A DNA stretch of 64,000 bases from Paenilisteria rustica (GCF_013820765.1 NZ_JABJVM010000007.1:107826-171825); one strand, 5' to 3'; positions 8,406 to 16,729 are shown, numbered from the stretch's first letter. Notes: generated from the letters alone by a model not told the origin. Translations and numbers: made by a program.

Positions 8406-9842
8406 ATGGAGCACAAAAAGCATACCGATTTTCCGAAAGATTTTTTATGGGGTTCTGCCTCGGCGGCGTATCAAATTGAGGGTGCGTGGGACGCGGATGG
8501 CAAAGGGCCTTCTGTTTGGGACAATTTTGTGAAGATTCCTGGGACGACATATGAGGGCACGAATGGTGATGTGGCGGTGGATCATTATCATCGTTATAAG
8601 GAAGACGTGAAGTTGATGGCGGATGCTGGCTTGAAGGCGTACCGTTTTTCGATTGCTTGGAGTCGTATTTTCCCGACTGGTAAGGGTGAGGTGAACGAGG
8701 CTGGCTTGAAGTTCTACGATGATCTTATCGATGAGTTGTTGAAGTACGATATTGAGCCGCTTGTGACGCTGTATCATTGGGATATTCCGCAGGCGTTGAT
8801 GGACGAGTATGGTGGCTGGGAATCGCGCCAAGTGGTGGAGGATTTCACGAATTATTCGGTGGCGTTGTTTAAGCGTTACGGTGATCGTGTGAAGTATTGG
8901 GTTTCCTTGAACGAGCAGAATATTTTTGTGTCGCTTGGTTATTCGATGGCGCTTCATCCACCGAAAGTGACGGACGATAAGCGGATGTATCAGGTGAATC
9001 ATATTGCGAACTTGGCGAATGCTAGTGTTATCAATGCGTTCCATGAAATCGTGAAGGATGGCAAAATTGGGCCGAGTTTTGCGTACACGCCGTATTATCC
9101 GGTTGATACGGACCCGAAAAACGTGCTCGCTGCGGAGAATGCGGAAGATTTGAACGGCTATTTCTGGATGGATATGTATGCGTGGGGCGTTTATCCGAAG
9201 GCGGTTTGGCGTTACTTGGAAGAGAACGATTTGGCACCAACGATTGAGCCTGGCGATATGGAATTGCTTGCGTCCGCGAAACCTGATTTCATGGGCTTGA
9301 ACTACTATCAATCTGCGACGGCGGCTCATAATCCGTTAGATGGCGTTGGTCAAAGCAATACGTTTAACACGACCGGTAAAAAAGGAACGGCGGAGGAAAC
9401 TGGGATTCCTGGCTTGTATAAGAAAGTGAAGAACCCTTACGTGAAAACCACGGACTGGGATTGGACGATTGATCCTGATGGGCTTCACATCGCGCTTCGT
9501 CGGATTAATAGCCGTTACCAATTACCGATTTTGATTACGGAAAATGGTTTGGGTGCGTTTGATAAGTTGGAGGATGGCGAGGTTCATGATGCGTATCGGA
9601 TTGACTATTTGAGCTCGCATGTGGGCGCTATACAAGCGGCAATCGATGATGGTGTTGATATGCTCGGCTATTGCACATGGTCGTTCACGGATCTTCTGAG
9701 CTGGCTGAATGGCTATCAAAAACGTTATGGTTTTGTTTATGTCGATCGTGATATTTCTGATGATGCACCAATGACGCGGATTCCGAAAGATAGTTATTAT
9801 TGGTATAAGAAAGTGATTGAGACGAACGGGAAAGAATTGTAA
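8406..9842 (+). CDS. 6-phospho-beta-glucosidase/galactosidase (GH1)
   Basis: A 478-residue GH1 enzyme. The acid/base residue is in SLNEQN (E170) and the nucleophile in ITENGLG (E379). The C-terminal segment DLLSWLNGYQKRYG provides the Ser-x6-Lys-x-Tyr phosphate-binding motif of phospho-glycosidases, so the substrate is a PTS-imported phosphorylated disaccharide or glucoside. GGAGG lies 8 nt before the ATG at 8406; an upstream ATG at 8391 overlaps that ribosome site and is rejected. It is clearly a different subfamily from the GH1 at 1846. It appears monocistronic, with terminators on both sides. Confidence 0.88.
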   Translation: MEHKKHTDFPKDFLWGSASAAYQIEGAWDADGKGPSVWDNFVKIPGTTYEGTNGDVAVDHYHRYKEDVKLMADAGLKAYRFSIAWSRIFPTGKGEVNEAGLKFYDDLIDELLKYDIEPLVTLYHWDIPQALMDEYGGWESRQVVEDFTNYSVALFKRYGDRVKYWVSLNEQNIFVSLGYSMALHPPKVTDDKRMYQVNHIANLANASVINAFHEIVKDGKIGPSFAYTPYYPVDTDPKNVLAAENAEDLNGYFWMDMYAWGVYPKAVWRYLEENDLAPTIEPGDMELLASAKPDFMGLNYYQSATAAHNPLDGVGQSNTFNTTGKKGTAEETGIPGLYKKVKNPYVKTTDWDWTIDPDGLHIALRRINSRYQLPILITENGLGAFDKLEDGEVHDAYRIDYLSSHVGAIQAAIDDGVDMLGYCTWSFTDLLSWLNGYQKRYGFVYVDRDISDDAPMTRIPKDSYYWYKKVIETNGKEL

Positions 9843-9854
9843 TAATATAGAAGG

Positions 9855-9900
9855 AGCCGTTTTCCATGTTAGCTTTTGCTAGGATGGAAAACGGCTTTTT
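9855..9900 (+). terminator. Rho-independent terminator after second GH1
   Basis: A perfect 13-bp stem (9855-9867 with 9884-9896) followed by T residues. Confidence 0.85.
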
Positions 9901-10036
9901 ATATGTTTTTAACCAGTAGTGAGTAGAGAAAATAATCGGTTTTAAGCACTTTAGAAAGAGGAGTTAATTTTTAACGACTGATTCAACTCTTTTTGTGTGT
10001 CATTGTTTGAATATATTAAAAAGGAGTTGGTTTTTT

Positions 10037-10420
10037 GTGGCGAAAAAAATGAAGTATTGTGCTGTAGCTTTTGTATTTTCTCTAGGTTTACTTATTCCGC
10101 TAACTGCTTATGCTGCGATTAATAACGTATCGTATGATTTCAAGCATATGGTTCCCGTTAGTGGTAAGATGACTGCAACAAAAGCTACCTTGTCGGGAAG
10201 TGTTAGTGTGAATAATTGGGGGAAAGACAATTCGTTCAGTGTGAAATTATTTAAACATCGAGTAATATTGAATGATATTTATAAAGGTGGAACGTATTTC
10301 TCACCAACAGGCAATAAGAAATTCTCCTACACAGTGGCAAAAGGCAAATCTTATTGTGCAGAATTCTGGAAGACCCAAAACGGCAAATATATAAAAGGAA
10401 AAGCTAGTTTTAGCTACTAA
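10037..10420 (+). CDS. Small secreted protein of unknown function
   Basis: A 127-residue protein starting at GTG 10037, 10 nt after AAGGAG at 10021-10026. Residues 1-26 form a signal peptide (basic start, hydrophobic core, AYA cleavage motif). The mature part of about 100 residues is rich in Lys, Ser and aromatic residues, and probably a single beta domain. No sorting signal or lipobox is present, so it is likely released or held by charge. It ends 4 nt before the VanZ-like gene. I do not recognise a family. Confidence 0.6.
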   Translation: MAKKMKYCAVAFVFSLGLLIPLTAYAAINNVSYDFKHMVPVSGKMTATKATLSGSVSVNNWGKDNSFSVKLFKHRVILNDIYKGGTYFSPTGNKKFSYTVAKGKSYCAEFWKTQNGKYIKGKASFSY

Positions 10421-10424
10421 GTCT

Positions 10425-10997
10425 ATGTTGAAATTTATTTTTCCGTTATTGATTATGGTCATTATATTCGCAACGATCCTAATTATGTATAAGAAATTGG
10501 TGGACAAGAAAACAAATAGAGAGCTTATTGTGATCTCGATCTTTGCCCTATACATCATGGCTGTCATCTGCGTAGTCCTGTTCCCATTACCAGTGCAAAA
10601 AGAGTACATAGTGGACATGATTAAGTATAATCAAGGGGTATCGAATAATCTGATTCCGTTCATGGCTTGGGTAGATGCGGTGAATGACATGCGCTATGTC
10701 GGTGTATTGCAGGCTTTTTATCAACCGATTGCAAATATGATTTTATTTTTTCCACTTGGATTCTATTTACCGATTATTTTGCCTAAATGGAGATTCAAAA
10801 AAATTATCCTTGTGGCTTTTTTATCTTCGTTGAGTATTGAGTTGACCCAAGAGTTCATTAACTTAATCTTGGGCTTTAATTATCGCGCGTTTGATGTGGA
10901 TGATCTTATATGTAATACTGTTGGTGCTGCAATGGGCTACCTATTTTATAGATGTGTTGTTAAGATAGTCCTTATTTCTAAAGAAGAGCTTTATTAG
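10425..10997 (+). CDS. VanZ-family membrane protein
   Basis: A 190-residue integral membrane protein with about five hydrophobic segments. The VanZ signature is seen in QPIANMILFFPLGFYLP and in the later ELTQEF and FDVDDLICNTVGAAMGY motifs. VanZ-like proteins modify cell-envelope behaviour (VanZ itself lowers teicoplanin sensitivity), but most members have no assigned role. There is only 4 nt between it and the preceding stop and no clear ribosome site, so translation is probably coupled to the small secreted protein gene. Confidence 0.8.
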   Translation: MLKFIFPLLIMVIIFATILIMYKKLVDKKTNRELIVISIFALYIMAVICVVLFPLPVQKEYIVDMIKYNQGVSNNLIPFMAWVDAVNDMRYVGVLQAFYQPIANMILFFPLGFYLPIILPKWRFKKIILVAFLSSLSIELTQEFINLILGFNYRAFDVDDLICNTVGAAMGYLFYRCVVKIVLISKEELY

Positions 10998-11162
10998 AGC
11001 CTAACTAAATCATAAAAAGAGCCGTTTCCCATGATCAGGATGAACGACTCTTCTATGTGTTATGGAGGTAATATTATTACTAGCTTCATGGAGTCTTTAT
11101 TTGAGCTACATAATTTGCCTTCGATGTTATGGTAACGCTAATAAAGCAAGTATATAAGTTGC

Positions 11163-12044
11163 TTATTTTCCTACTGTATAAGTAGTAACGCCTTTTAGGT
11201 TTTGTGTATCGGCAATAGAAATTTGTTGTCCTGCTTTAAGAGCGTTTCCAGCAGGTACTATGAAGCTGAAAGTTCCGTCAGCAGCAATGCGCAATGCATT
11301 CCCAGTAGCTAGAACTGTCTGTGTTGAAAGGTTCCCGATGTTTAGGTAATGACCAGGGATACCTGTACCAGTAATACGAACATCGCCAGCGCTTATAGGA
11401 TTTACACTAAGGTCGCCACTTTGAACTGTAAAAATAGTAGTACCTCTTAGATTTTGTGAATCGGCGATAGAAATTTGTTGTCCTGTTTTAAGAGCACTTC
11501 CTGCTGGTAATGTGAAGCTGAAAGTTCCATCAGCAGCGATACGTACTGTATTCCCAGTAGCTAGAACAACGTGTGTTGAAAGGTTGTCGATGTTTAGGTA
11601 ATGACCAGGAATACCTGTACCAGTAATTGTAGTAGCGCCTGAAACTAAAGGATTAACATTGAAGCCACTACCTTGAACGGTATAATTAGCAACTGTACCT
11701 TTTAAGTCTAATGAATCGCTTATTGTAAAAACTTGATTAGCTGTAAGAGCACTTGGTAGTGTGAAGCTGAAAGTTCCGTTAGCAGATACTTTTAAATCAT
11801 CACCAGTAGTTAACACGGCTTTTGTAGACAAGTTCGTGATGTTAATGTAGTGACCAGGAACGCCTGTACCAGTAATAGTTTTAACTCCAGTAAATAAAGG
11901 ATTAACTTGAAGAATGCTATTTGTGCTTGCTAGTGTTGTGCTTGCTTGTGCCTCACCTGGTGAAGATGTTACGTATACCCCACCTAAAAATGCTGTTGCA
12001 ACTAATGCAACCCCAACTCTTTTTAATGTCGTTTTTTTATTCAT
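11163..12044 (-). CDS. Secreted protein with three Ig-like repeats
   Basis: A 293-residue exported protein with a signal peptide ending near AQA-S (about residue 34). The rest is three ~80-residue copies, each starting near a NP(L/I) motif and containing ITGTGxPGHYxNI and DGTFSF, typical of bacterial Ig-like (Big_6-type) domains. There is no LPXTG, WxL, GW or LysM anchor, so it is either released or attached indirectly. AAGGAG sits upstream of the ATG on the minus strand. The repeats share most residues, which points to internal duplication. Its binding partner is unknown. Confidence 0.72.
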   Translation of the reverse strand: MNKKTTLKRVGVALVATAFLGGVYVTSSPGEAQASTTLASTNSILQVNPLFTGVKTITGTGVPGHYINITNLSTKAVLTTGDDLKVSANGTFSFTLPSALTANQVFTISDSLDLKGTVANYTVQGSGFNVNPLVSGATTITGTGIPGHYLNIDNLSTHVVLATGNTVRIAADGTFSFTLPAGSALKTGQQISIADSQNLRGTTIFTVQSGDLSVNPISAGDVRITGTGIPGHYLNIGNLSTQTVLATGNALRIAADGTFSFIVPAGNALKAGQQISIADTQNLKGVTTYTVGK

Positions 12045-12120
12045 TATTGTAATCTCCTTTTTTATATGAAAATGATGATAGACAAAAACATAGCGAAATA
12101 ATGAATTCCATGAAACCTAG

Positions 12121-12134
12121 TGCTAATATTAGCA
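12121..12134. promoter_or_regulatory. Palindrome TGCTAATATTAGCA
   Basis: A perfect 14-bp palindrome about 80 bp upstream of the divergent Ig-like protein gene, within the 411-bp region between it and the chitinase gene. Apart from this and the cre site, that region holds only AT-rich promoter-like DNA. Confidence 0.35.
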
Positions 12135-12279
12135 TATATAATAGGCATGAACGCGGGAATTTTGGACGGATTCTGCTTTTTTTGATGGAGAAGTTGTGTC
12201 TATTACTAGATGACTTTTATGATATACGAAAAATAGCCCAATTTTATTTTTGTTAAAATCTAAACAAAGCGGTCGGTCT

Positions 12280-12293
12280 TGAAAGCGTTGACA
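12280..12293 (+). promoter_or_regulatory. CcpA cre site upstream of chitinase
   Basis: TGAAAGCGTTGACA matches the cre consensus TGWAANCGNTNWCA at every fixed position and overlaps a TTGACA hexamer (12288-12293). This predicts glucose repression of the chitinase gene. Confidence 0.65.
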
Positions 12294-12455
12294 AATCAAT
12301 CGAATCTATCAAATTGGTATAGACCCTTTACATTTTGAACCAATTATTTCCGAGGTTTTACTTTTAAAGAGCTCGGGTACTTGCTTAGTGTCAGAGCTAT
12401 TGACAAGAAGTAAAAACGCTTGAATGAGAGCGTAAACAATGAGGGGGATTTACTA

Positions 12456-13529
12456 ATGGTAGATTGGAAGAACACGAAAAAATGGGTAGCAGGCGGAGTT
12501 TTGACAGCGGCGGTTGCAGTTGGGGTTTCTTTAACGGGAGGAACACAGGCTCATGCGGCGGTCGATGATGCAACACCAATGCCTAGCATTCAAGGGAAAC
12601 AGGTTCTAGTCGGTTATTGGCATAGCTGGAAATCCACGGGCAGAGATGGTTATAAGCAAGGTACTTCGGCTGATATTGCGCTAAAAGATGTAAACGCGGC
12701 GTATAATGTCGTTCCGGTCTCCTTCATGAAGGGCGATGGCGTGAACCGGATTCCAACGTTCAAACCGGTCGGGTTAACGGATAGTGAGTTCCGCGCACAA
12801 GTTGGGGCTTTAAATAAACAAGGACGTAGCGTGCTTCTTGCGCTTGGTGGTGCGGATGGGCATGTTCAACTGCAAACCGGCGATGAGCAAGCGTTCGCCA
12901 ATGAAATTATTCGCCAAGTAGAGACATATGGTTTTGACGGTTTAGATATTGATTTGGAGCAAACGGCGATTACGGCTGGGAACAACCAAACGGTGATTCC
13001 TGCGGCGCTTAAAATTGTGAAAAATCATTACGCTGCGGAAGGTAAGAACTTCCTAATTACGATGGCGCCGGAATTCCCATATTTGAAACCGGGTGCTGCG
13101 TATCAAAGCTACATTACGTCGCTAACTGGTTACTATGACTATATCGCGCCTCAATTTTATAACCAAGGTGGCGATGGTGTCTGGGTTGACGAAACGAACC
13201 AATGGATTGCGCAAAACAACGATACGCTGAAAAAAGAGTTCATTTATTACATGGCGGATTCGTTAATTCACGGTACGCGTGGTTATCTACAAATTCCGGC
13301 TGATAAGCTAGTTATTGGTTTACCAACGAATAATGATGCGGCGGCAACGGGATATGTGATTAATCCGCAAAATGTTTTCGATGCTTTCAATATGTTGAAA
13401 ACTGCGGGAACTCCGCTTAAAGGTATCATGACGTGGTCTGCGAATTGGGATGCTGGTAAAAGTAGCGCCGGGGTTTCTTATAATAATGCGTTTGCGAACA
13501 CATATGGTCCATTCTTAGGTACAAAATAA
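12456..13529 (+). CDS. chiA: Secreted chitinase (GH18, ChiA-like)
   Basis: A 357-residue exported GH18 enzyme, close in length to the single-domain ChiA of L. monocytogenes. A signal peptide ends near AHA-A (about residue 34). The catalytic motif DGLDIDLE sits at residues 161-168 with E168 as the proton donor. Supporting strands are SVLLALGG and YIAPQFYN. There is no chitin-binding or Fn3 module. GAGGGGG is 8 nt before the ATG; the in-frame ATG at 12420 has no ribosome site. It cleaves beta-1,4-GlcNAc polymers outside the cell. The ChbG-type deacetylase at 15157 may act on chito-oligosaccharides. Confidence 0.87.
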   Translation: MVDWKNTKKWVAGGVLTAAVAVGVSLTGGTQAHAAVDDATPMPSIQGKQVLVGYWHSWKSTGRDGYKQGTSADIALKDVNAAYNVVPVSFMKGDGVNRIPTFKPVGLTDSEFRAQVGALNKQGRSVLLALGGADGHVQLQTGDEQAFANEIIRQVETYGFDGLDIDLEQTAITAGNNQTVIPAALKIVKNHYAAEGKNFLITMAPEFPYLKPGAAYQSYITSLTGYYDYIAPQFYNQGGDGVWVDETNQWIAQNNDTLKKEFIYYMADSLIHGTRGYLQIPADKLVIGLPTNNDAAATGYVINPQNVFDAFNMLKTAGTPLKGIMTWSANWDAGKSSAGVSYNNAFANTYGPFLGTK

Positions 13530-13541
13530 ATCATAAACGTC

Positions 13542-13571
13542 GCCCTGCCGAAAATTGGTGGGGCTATTTTT
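13542..13571 (+). terminator. Rho-independent terminator after chiA
   Basis: GCCCTGCC (13542-13549) pairs with GGTGGGGC (13557-13564) using two G-U pairs, followed by a T run. Confidence 0.65.
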
Positions 13572-13730
13572 GACGTGTTTGAAGTCCGTTACATAGGAGT
13601 AAATAGCAAAACGTACGAAAATGTTCACAAAAAAGATGTGAAAATGGTAAATAGACACAATGCCAAATAAAGCAACCTGTTATACTTGTACAATGGAATA
13701 CTGTGTTGGATTTGAAAACCTCAAGAAAAG

Positions 13731-14042
13731 ATGCAGATTTTGTACAGAGGAGGCGATCTTATCAAAGGACCTCAAAATGATGAGATTAAATATGTTTTAA
13801 AACTTGTTGCTGATCCCAGTTTCTCGTTTATGACGCTGGAATTAGACAAAGGTTATGCTATTACAATTACGCGGAATACGCTATATATGACGTTATATTG
13901 GCTAGAAATGAAACAGCTTATTTATAGGAAAACGAACATTAAACGAGGGCAAAAAAAGTATTTTTTGACGCAATATGGAGAAGAATTGATGGAGAATGTT
14001 GCACTATTGGAGAAAATGCTGGACGATTTACAACTAGAATGA
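13731..14042 (+). CDS. PadR-like winged-helix regulator
   Basis: A protein of up to 103 residues with a PadR-like fold: helices, then ITITRNTLYMTLYWLE as the likely recognition region, and a wing with RGQKKYFLTQYGEE. The start is uncertain. The ATG at 13731 has only a poor ribosome site, whereas a perfect AGGAGG at 13748-13753 points to an ATC codon at 13761. Either the unusual start is used, or the true start is at 13731. TACAAT at 13689-13694 is a possible -10. The HdeD-like membrane protein gene follows after about 100 nt and may be its target. Confidence 0.6.
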   Translation: MQILYRGGDLIKGPQNDEIKYVLKLVADPSFSFMTLELDKGYAITITRNTLYMTLYWLEMKQLIYRKTNIKRGQKKYFLTQYGEELMENVALLEKMLDDLQLE

Positions 14043-14148
14043 AGCATTTTTTTGAAATAAGTGTGCTTAAAACTAGATTCAAGCATGATTCTTAGGGTAT
14101 AGTTAAGTAGCAATATTTTTGCATTACTATCAGGGGAGGAATGGAATC

Positions 14149-14673
14149 ATGCGTAAATTTTATTTGTATTTTATTTTAGTAATGGGACTTGTTATGATTG
14201 GGCTGGGACTTTGGTTTGTATTTAATCCAAGTACGTCGCTTGCGGCTTTCACATTTGTAATTGGGATTGTGTTATTACTAAACGGTTTGAACGAGATTAT
14301 TTCTTATTTCAAAGGTCGGAAGGTTTTGAAAATCTCGAACTGGATCCTTTTGGACGGGGCTTTATCGTTCTTAGCCGGTTTAATTATTCTGATTAACAAC
14401 AACATTGGTGAAAAATTCATCGTGCTAATTTTCGTTATTTGGGTACTTGCTTCGGCAATTCTGAATATCATCATGGCGTTCTCGGTGAAAGGCTCGAAAG
14501 GCTGGATTTTCATTATGATCATCGGTATTATCGGTGCTTTGATTGCGATTATTTCGTTGTTTAGTTCAGCGATTGTTGCAGTGACTGTAGCTTTGATACT
14601 TGGCGCGTTCTTTATTTTCCAAGGGATTGCGTGTCTGTTACTGTTTAACGGGATTCGCAAGCAAATGAAATAA
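14149..14673 (+). CDS. HdeD/DUF308-family membrane protein
   Basis: A 174-residue protein of six hydrophobic helices arranged as repeated pairs, with short basic turns. This is the HdeD/DUF308 pattern (acid-resistance membrane protein family). AGGGGAGG lies about 9 nt before the ATG at 14149. No catalytic motif is visible. The upstream PadR-like gene suggests envelope- or acid-stress control, but this is inference. A good terminator follows. Confidence 0.75.
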   Translation: MRKFYLYFILVMGLVMIGLGLWFVFNPSTSLAAFTFVIGIVLLLNGLNEIISYFKGRKVLKISNWILLDGALSFLAGLIILINNNIGEKFIVLIFVIWVLASAILNIIMAFSVKGSKGWIFIMIIGIIGALIAIISLFSSAIVAVTVALILGAFFIFQGIACLLLFNGIRKQMK

Positions 14674-14676
14674 TGG

Positions 14677-14714
14677 AAAAGCTCCTTGTGGATGTGTTCA
14701 TGGGGAGCTTTTTT
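14677..14714 (+). terminator. Rho-independent terminator
   Basis: AAAAGCTCC (14677-14685) pairs with GGAGCTTTT (14704-14712) and is followed by T residues. Confidence 0.8.
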
Positions 14715-14722
14715 CGTGTGGA

Positions 14723-14751
14723 TTGAATATCTTTTTGGTGTGTGTTAGAAT
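14723..14751 (+). promoter_or_regulatory. Promoter of the candidate antitoxin RNA
   Basis: TTGAAT (14723-14728), a 17-nt spacer and TAGAAT (14746-14751). No protein-coding frame follows; the next feature is a hairpin terminator overlapping the 3' end of a toxin gene on the other strand. Confidence 0.55.
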
Positions 14752-14757
14752 GGAATA

Positions 14758-14881
14758 GAAAAGGAAGCCATGCGTCAACATGACTTCCTTAAGTAGAGCC
14801 GTTGAAAAGATGATGGCTTCATAATTTTGTTGCAACCATCTAACCTTTTCGCGAAAAAAGTGAGTTAGATGGTTATTTTTT
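14758..14881 (+). ncRNA. Candidate type I antitoxin RNA
   Basis: A transcript of roughly 125 nt is predicted from the promoter above to the hairpin AACCATCTAAC (14834-14844) / GTTAGATGGTT (14864-14874), which is followed by six T residues. Its 3' end runs into the stop codon region of the toxin gene on the minus strand. Convergent transcripts overlapping at the terminator are the rule for TxpA/RatA-like pairs. The 5' half contains nested inverted repeats (14761-14767/14784-14790 and 14764-14771/14813-14820), consistent with a folded RNA. Confidence 0.5.
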
Positions 14882-14983
14882 GTCTTTTTTTACTGATTTG
14901 ATGAGCATGACGACAAGGCCAAGGAGTGATACAGTAAATGTACCAAACCCGAGCATAAGTGTCAGTGCCTCAGCAACAGACAT
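14873..14983 (-). CDS. Holin-like type I toxin peptide (TxpA/BsrG/Fst-like)
   Basis: A 36-residue peptide read on the minus strand: MSVAEALTLMLGFGTF, then a hydrophobic stretch SLLGLVVMLI and a basic tail ending KKDKK. This is the layout of the putative holin-like toxin family: acidic start, one membrane helix, lysine-rich tail. Expressed freely such peptides insert in the membrane and stop growth, so they are held back by an antisense RNA. A long leader of about 100 nt precedes it. The peptide is too short for standard gene finding. Confidence 0.78.
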   Translation of the reverse strand: MSVAEALTLMLGFGTFTVSLLGLVVMLIKSVKKDKK

Positions 14984-15090
14984 TAATCAGGCGTTTCCTT
15001 TCTACAGATTTTAGTACCTATTTGCATAAGCACCACCACCACCACCTCTCGATTAGATCGGCCACCATCTTTTCACTTCTCTACAGGGTT

Positions 15091-15099
15091 AGTATATCA
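15091..15099 (-). promoter_or_regulatory. Toxin mRNA promoter (extended -10)
   Basis: On the minus strand TGATATACT is an extended -10 element, giving a start near 15084 and a leader of about 100 nt before the toxin ATG. No good -35 is present. Confidence 0.4.
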
Positions 15100-15156
15100 G
15101 AAATAGCATAGCAGTGCGGTGTAACTTATTTCAATGTTGGGAGGAGACGATGTTTG

Positions 15157-15957
15157 ATGCAGAAAATAATTATTAATGCGGATGATTTCGGGATGTCAAA
15201 AGGGATCAATTATGGTGTTATGGAGGCATATTTGAACGGGGTTGTGAGTTCGACGCTGTTGATGCCGAATTTGGAGGCTGCGGAACATGCAGTGAAATTG
15301 GCGAAAGCGGCGTGTCCTGATTTATTTATCGGGCAACATACGAATTTTTTGCTTGGGAAACCGTGTTCTGATCCTGCTAAAATTCCTTCGATGGTTGATA
15401 AAAATGGGGCTTTTCATCGTTCGGCGTATTATCGGAGTGGAAAAGGGCATTTTGTTTATGATGAGGTACGCGTGGAAACGATTGCGCAGATGGAGCGGTT
15501 TAAGGAGTTGCTTGGTCATTTTCCAGAGCATATTGATTGTCATGCGGTTGGTGACGAGGTCGTGGATCGGGCGTTTTACGATATTGCGCTGGAATATGGG
15601 ATACATACGACATTGAAGTATAGCGGTGACAAAGTTTGGCCGTCATTAGCGGGATACATGGAAACGGGATTGCTTTTGGAGGTAAATGGGTTGCCTTTTA
15701 TTGAGAATGGGACGCTGGTGGAGAATTTTTTGCGGGATGATTTTGGGTTGCTTAGACAGGATTCGGAAAAAGTGATCGAGATGCATTTTGATGCGGGATT
15801 TTTGGATCAGTTTGTGCTTGATAACTCGTCCATGACAACGCCGAGATGTCGGGAGCTCGCGACGCTTTGTGATTCGCGGGTTCGTGATTGGTTCGATGCG
15901 AATGGACTCGAGCGGATTGATTTCGGGGACTTGAAACTAGGTGGTTCTAGCGGATGA
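15157..15957 (+). CDS. ChbG/YdjC-family carbohydrate deacetylase
   Basis: A ~266-residue metal-dependent deacetylase. The N-terminal INADDFGMS carries the conserved aspartates, with metal-binding histidines in GQHTN and EHIDCHAVGDE. The family removes an acetyl group from chitin disaccharides or related oligosaccharides in the cytosol. GGAGGAG precedes both TTG 15154 and ATG 15157; the ATG is chosen. It overlaps the first fluC by 4 nt, so the three genes form one operon, an odd pairing of sugar metabolism with fluoride export. It may use products of the nearby chitinase. Confidence 0.83.
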   Translation: MQKIIINADDFGMSKGINYGVMEAYLNGVVSSTLLMPNLEAAEHAVKLAKAACPDLFIGQHTNFLLGKPCSDPAKIPSMVDKNGAFHRSAYYRSGKGHFVYDEVRVETIAQMERFKELLGHFPEHIDCHAVGDEVVDRAFYDIALEYGIHTTLKYSGDKVWPSLAGYMETGLLLEVNGLPFIENGTLVENFLRDDFGLLRQDSEKVIEMHFDAGFLDQFVLDNSSMTTPRCRELATLCDSRVRDWFDANGLERIDFGDLKLGGSSG

Positions 15958-16367
15958 AGCGGTTTTTGATGATTGGTGTTGCGGGAATGGTGGGTGCGTT
16001 GTGCCGCTATTTTGTTGGAATGGGGATTGGTGTTTTTTGGGGAGCTGATTTTCCGTTGGGGACGTTGATTGTGAATTTGAGTGGGTGTTTTGTGCTTGGA
16101 TTTTTCACGACATATTTGTTTCGGTTGACGATTTTGAATACGGATTTGGTAATTGCGATTGGAACGGGATTTTTGGGCGCGTATACGACTTTTTCGACGT
16201 TTAGTTTGGAAACGGTGCGGCTTTTTGAGTCGGGAGATGCGATATTGGCGGTTACATATTTAGGACTTAGTTTTCTCGGTGGGAACTTGTTGGCGTGGCT
16301 TGGTTTTACGCTAGGTGAACGCCGATTCGTGCGTAAAAGAGAAGCGGTCAAGGAGGGCGATTTGTGA
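15954..16367 (+). CDS. fluC: Fluoride channel FluC/CrcB, subunit 1
   Basis: A 137-residue four-helix membrane protein. The family signatures are GTLIVNLSGCFVLGF and TGFLGAYTTFSTFSLE, whose aromatic and Ser/Thr residues line the fluoride pores. It exports F- down its gradient and protects enolase and phosphatases. It starts inside the deacetylase stop (ATGA) and its own stop overlaps the next fluC gene. Firmicutes often carry two adjacent copies that form an antiparallel heterodimer. No fluoride riboswitch is visible upstream. Confidence 0.9.
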   Translation: MKRFLMIGVAGMVGALCRYFVGMGIGVFWGADFPLGTLIVNLSGCFVLGFFTTYLFRLTILNTDLVIAIGTGFLGAYTTFSTFSLETVRLFESGDAILAVTYLGLSFLGGNLLAWLGFTLGERRFVRKREAVKEGDL

Positions 16368-16729
16368 TGTGGATTGACGTGATTTCCATTGCGATTGGTG
16401 CTTTCTTTGGTGCAAATGCGCGATATTGGCTGTCAACTTGGATAAAAAGCCGTGTAAAATGGGATTTTCCGATGGCGACGTTGCTTATTAATTTGGCGGG
16501 AGCATTTGTGTTGGGATTTGTTGTGCAGTTGCAGCTCTCGTTTGATTGGAATTTGCTTTTGACGACGGGATTTTTAGGGGCGTTTACGACTTTTTCGACG
16601 TTTAAATTGGAAAGTGTGCAGTTACACGCCGAGCGAAAGTGGAAAAAAGTGATTTTGTACCAAGTGGTGACGTATTCGGCGGGTCTGGCTTTGGTCGTTG
16701 CGGGTATGCTTTTAGGATCTATAGTATAA
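16364..16729 (+). CDS. fluC: Fluoride channel FluC/CrcB, subunit 2
   Basis: A 121-residue paralogue of the preceding gene with MATLLINLAGAFVLGF and TGFLGAFTTFSTFKLE. AGGAGG at 16351-16356 serves a GTG at 16364 or the ATG at 16367, overlapping the previous stop. The two subunits probably adopt opposite membrane orientation, as judged from the different spread of basic residues (positive N-terminus in copy 1, basic loop KSRVK in copy 2), and assemble as a heterodimer. Confidence 0.9.
   Translation: MMWIDVISIAIGAFFGANARYWLSTWIKSRVKWDFPMATLLINLAGAFVLGFVVQLQLSFDWNLLLTTGFLGAFTTFSTFKLESVQLHAERKWKKVILYQVVTYSAGLALVVAGMLLGSIV

Noticed and set aside
9995..10036. Earlier TTG start for the small secreted protein
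   Set aside because: The ribosome site AAGGAG at 10021-10026 lies inside this extension and the signal peptide begins properly at GTG 10037.
11000..11162. Terminator-like hairpins around 11010-11050 and 11142-11163
   Set aside because: Stems are mismatched or short and lack T tails on the relevant strand, so no terminator is claimed.
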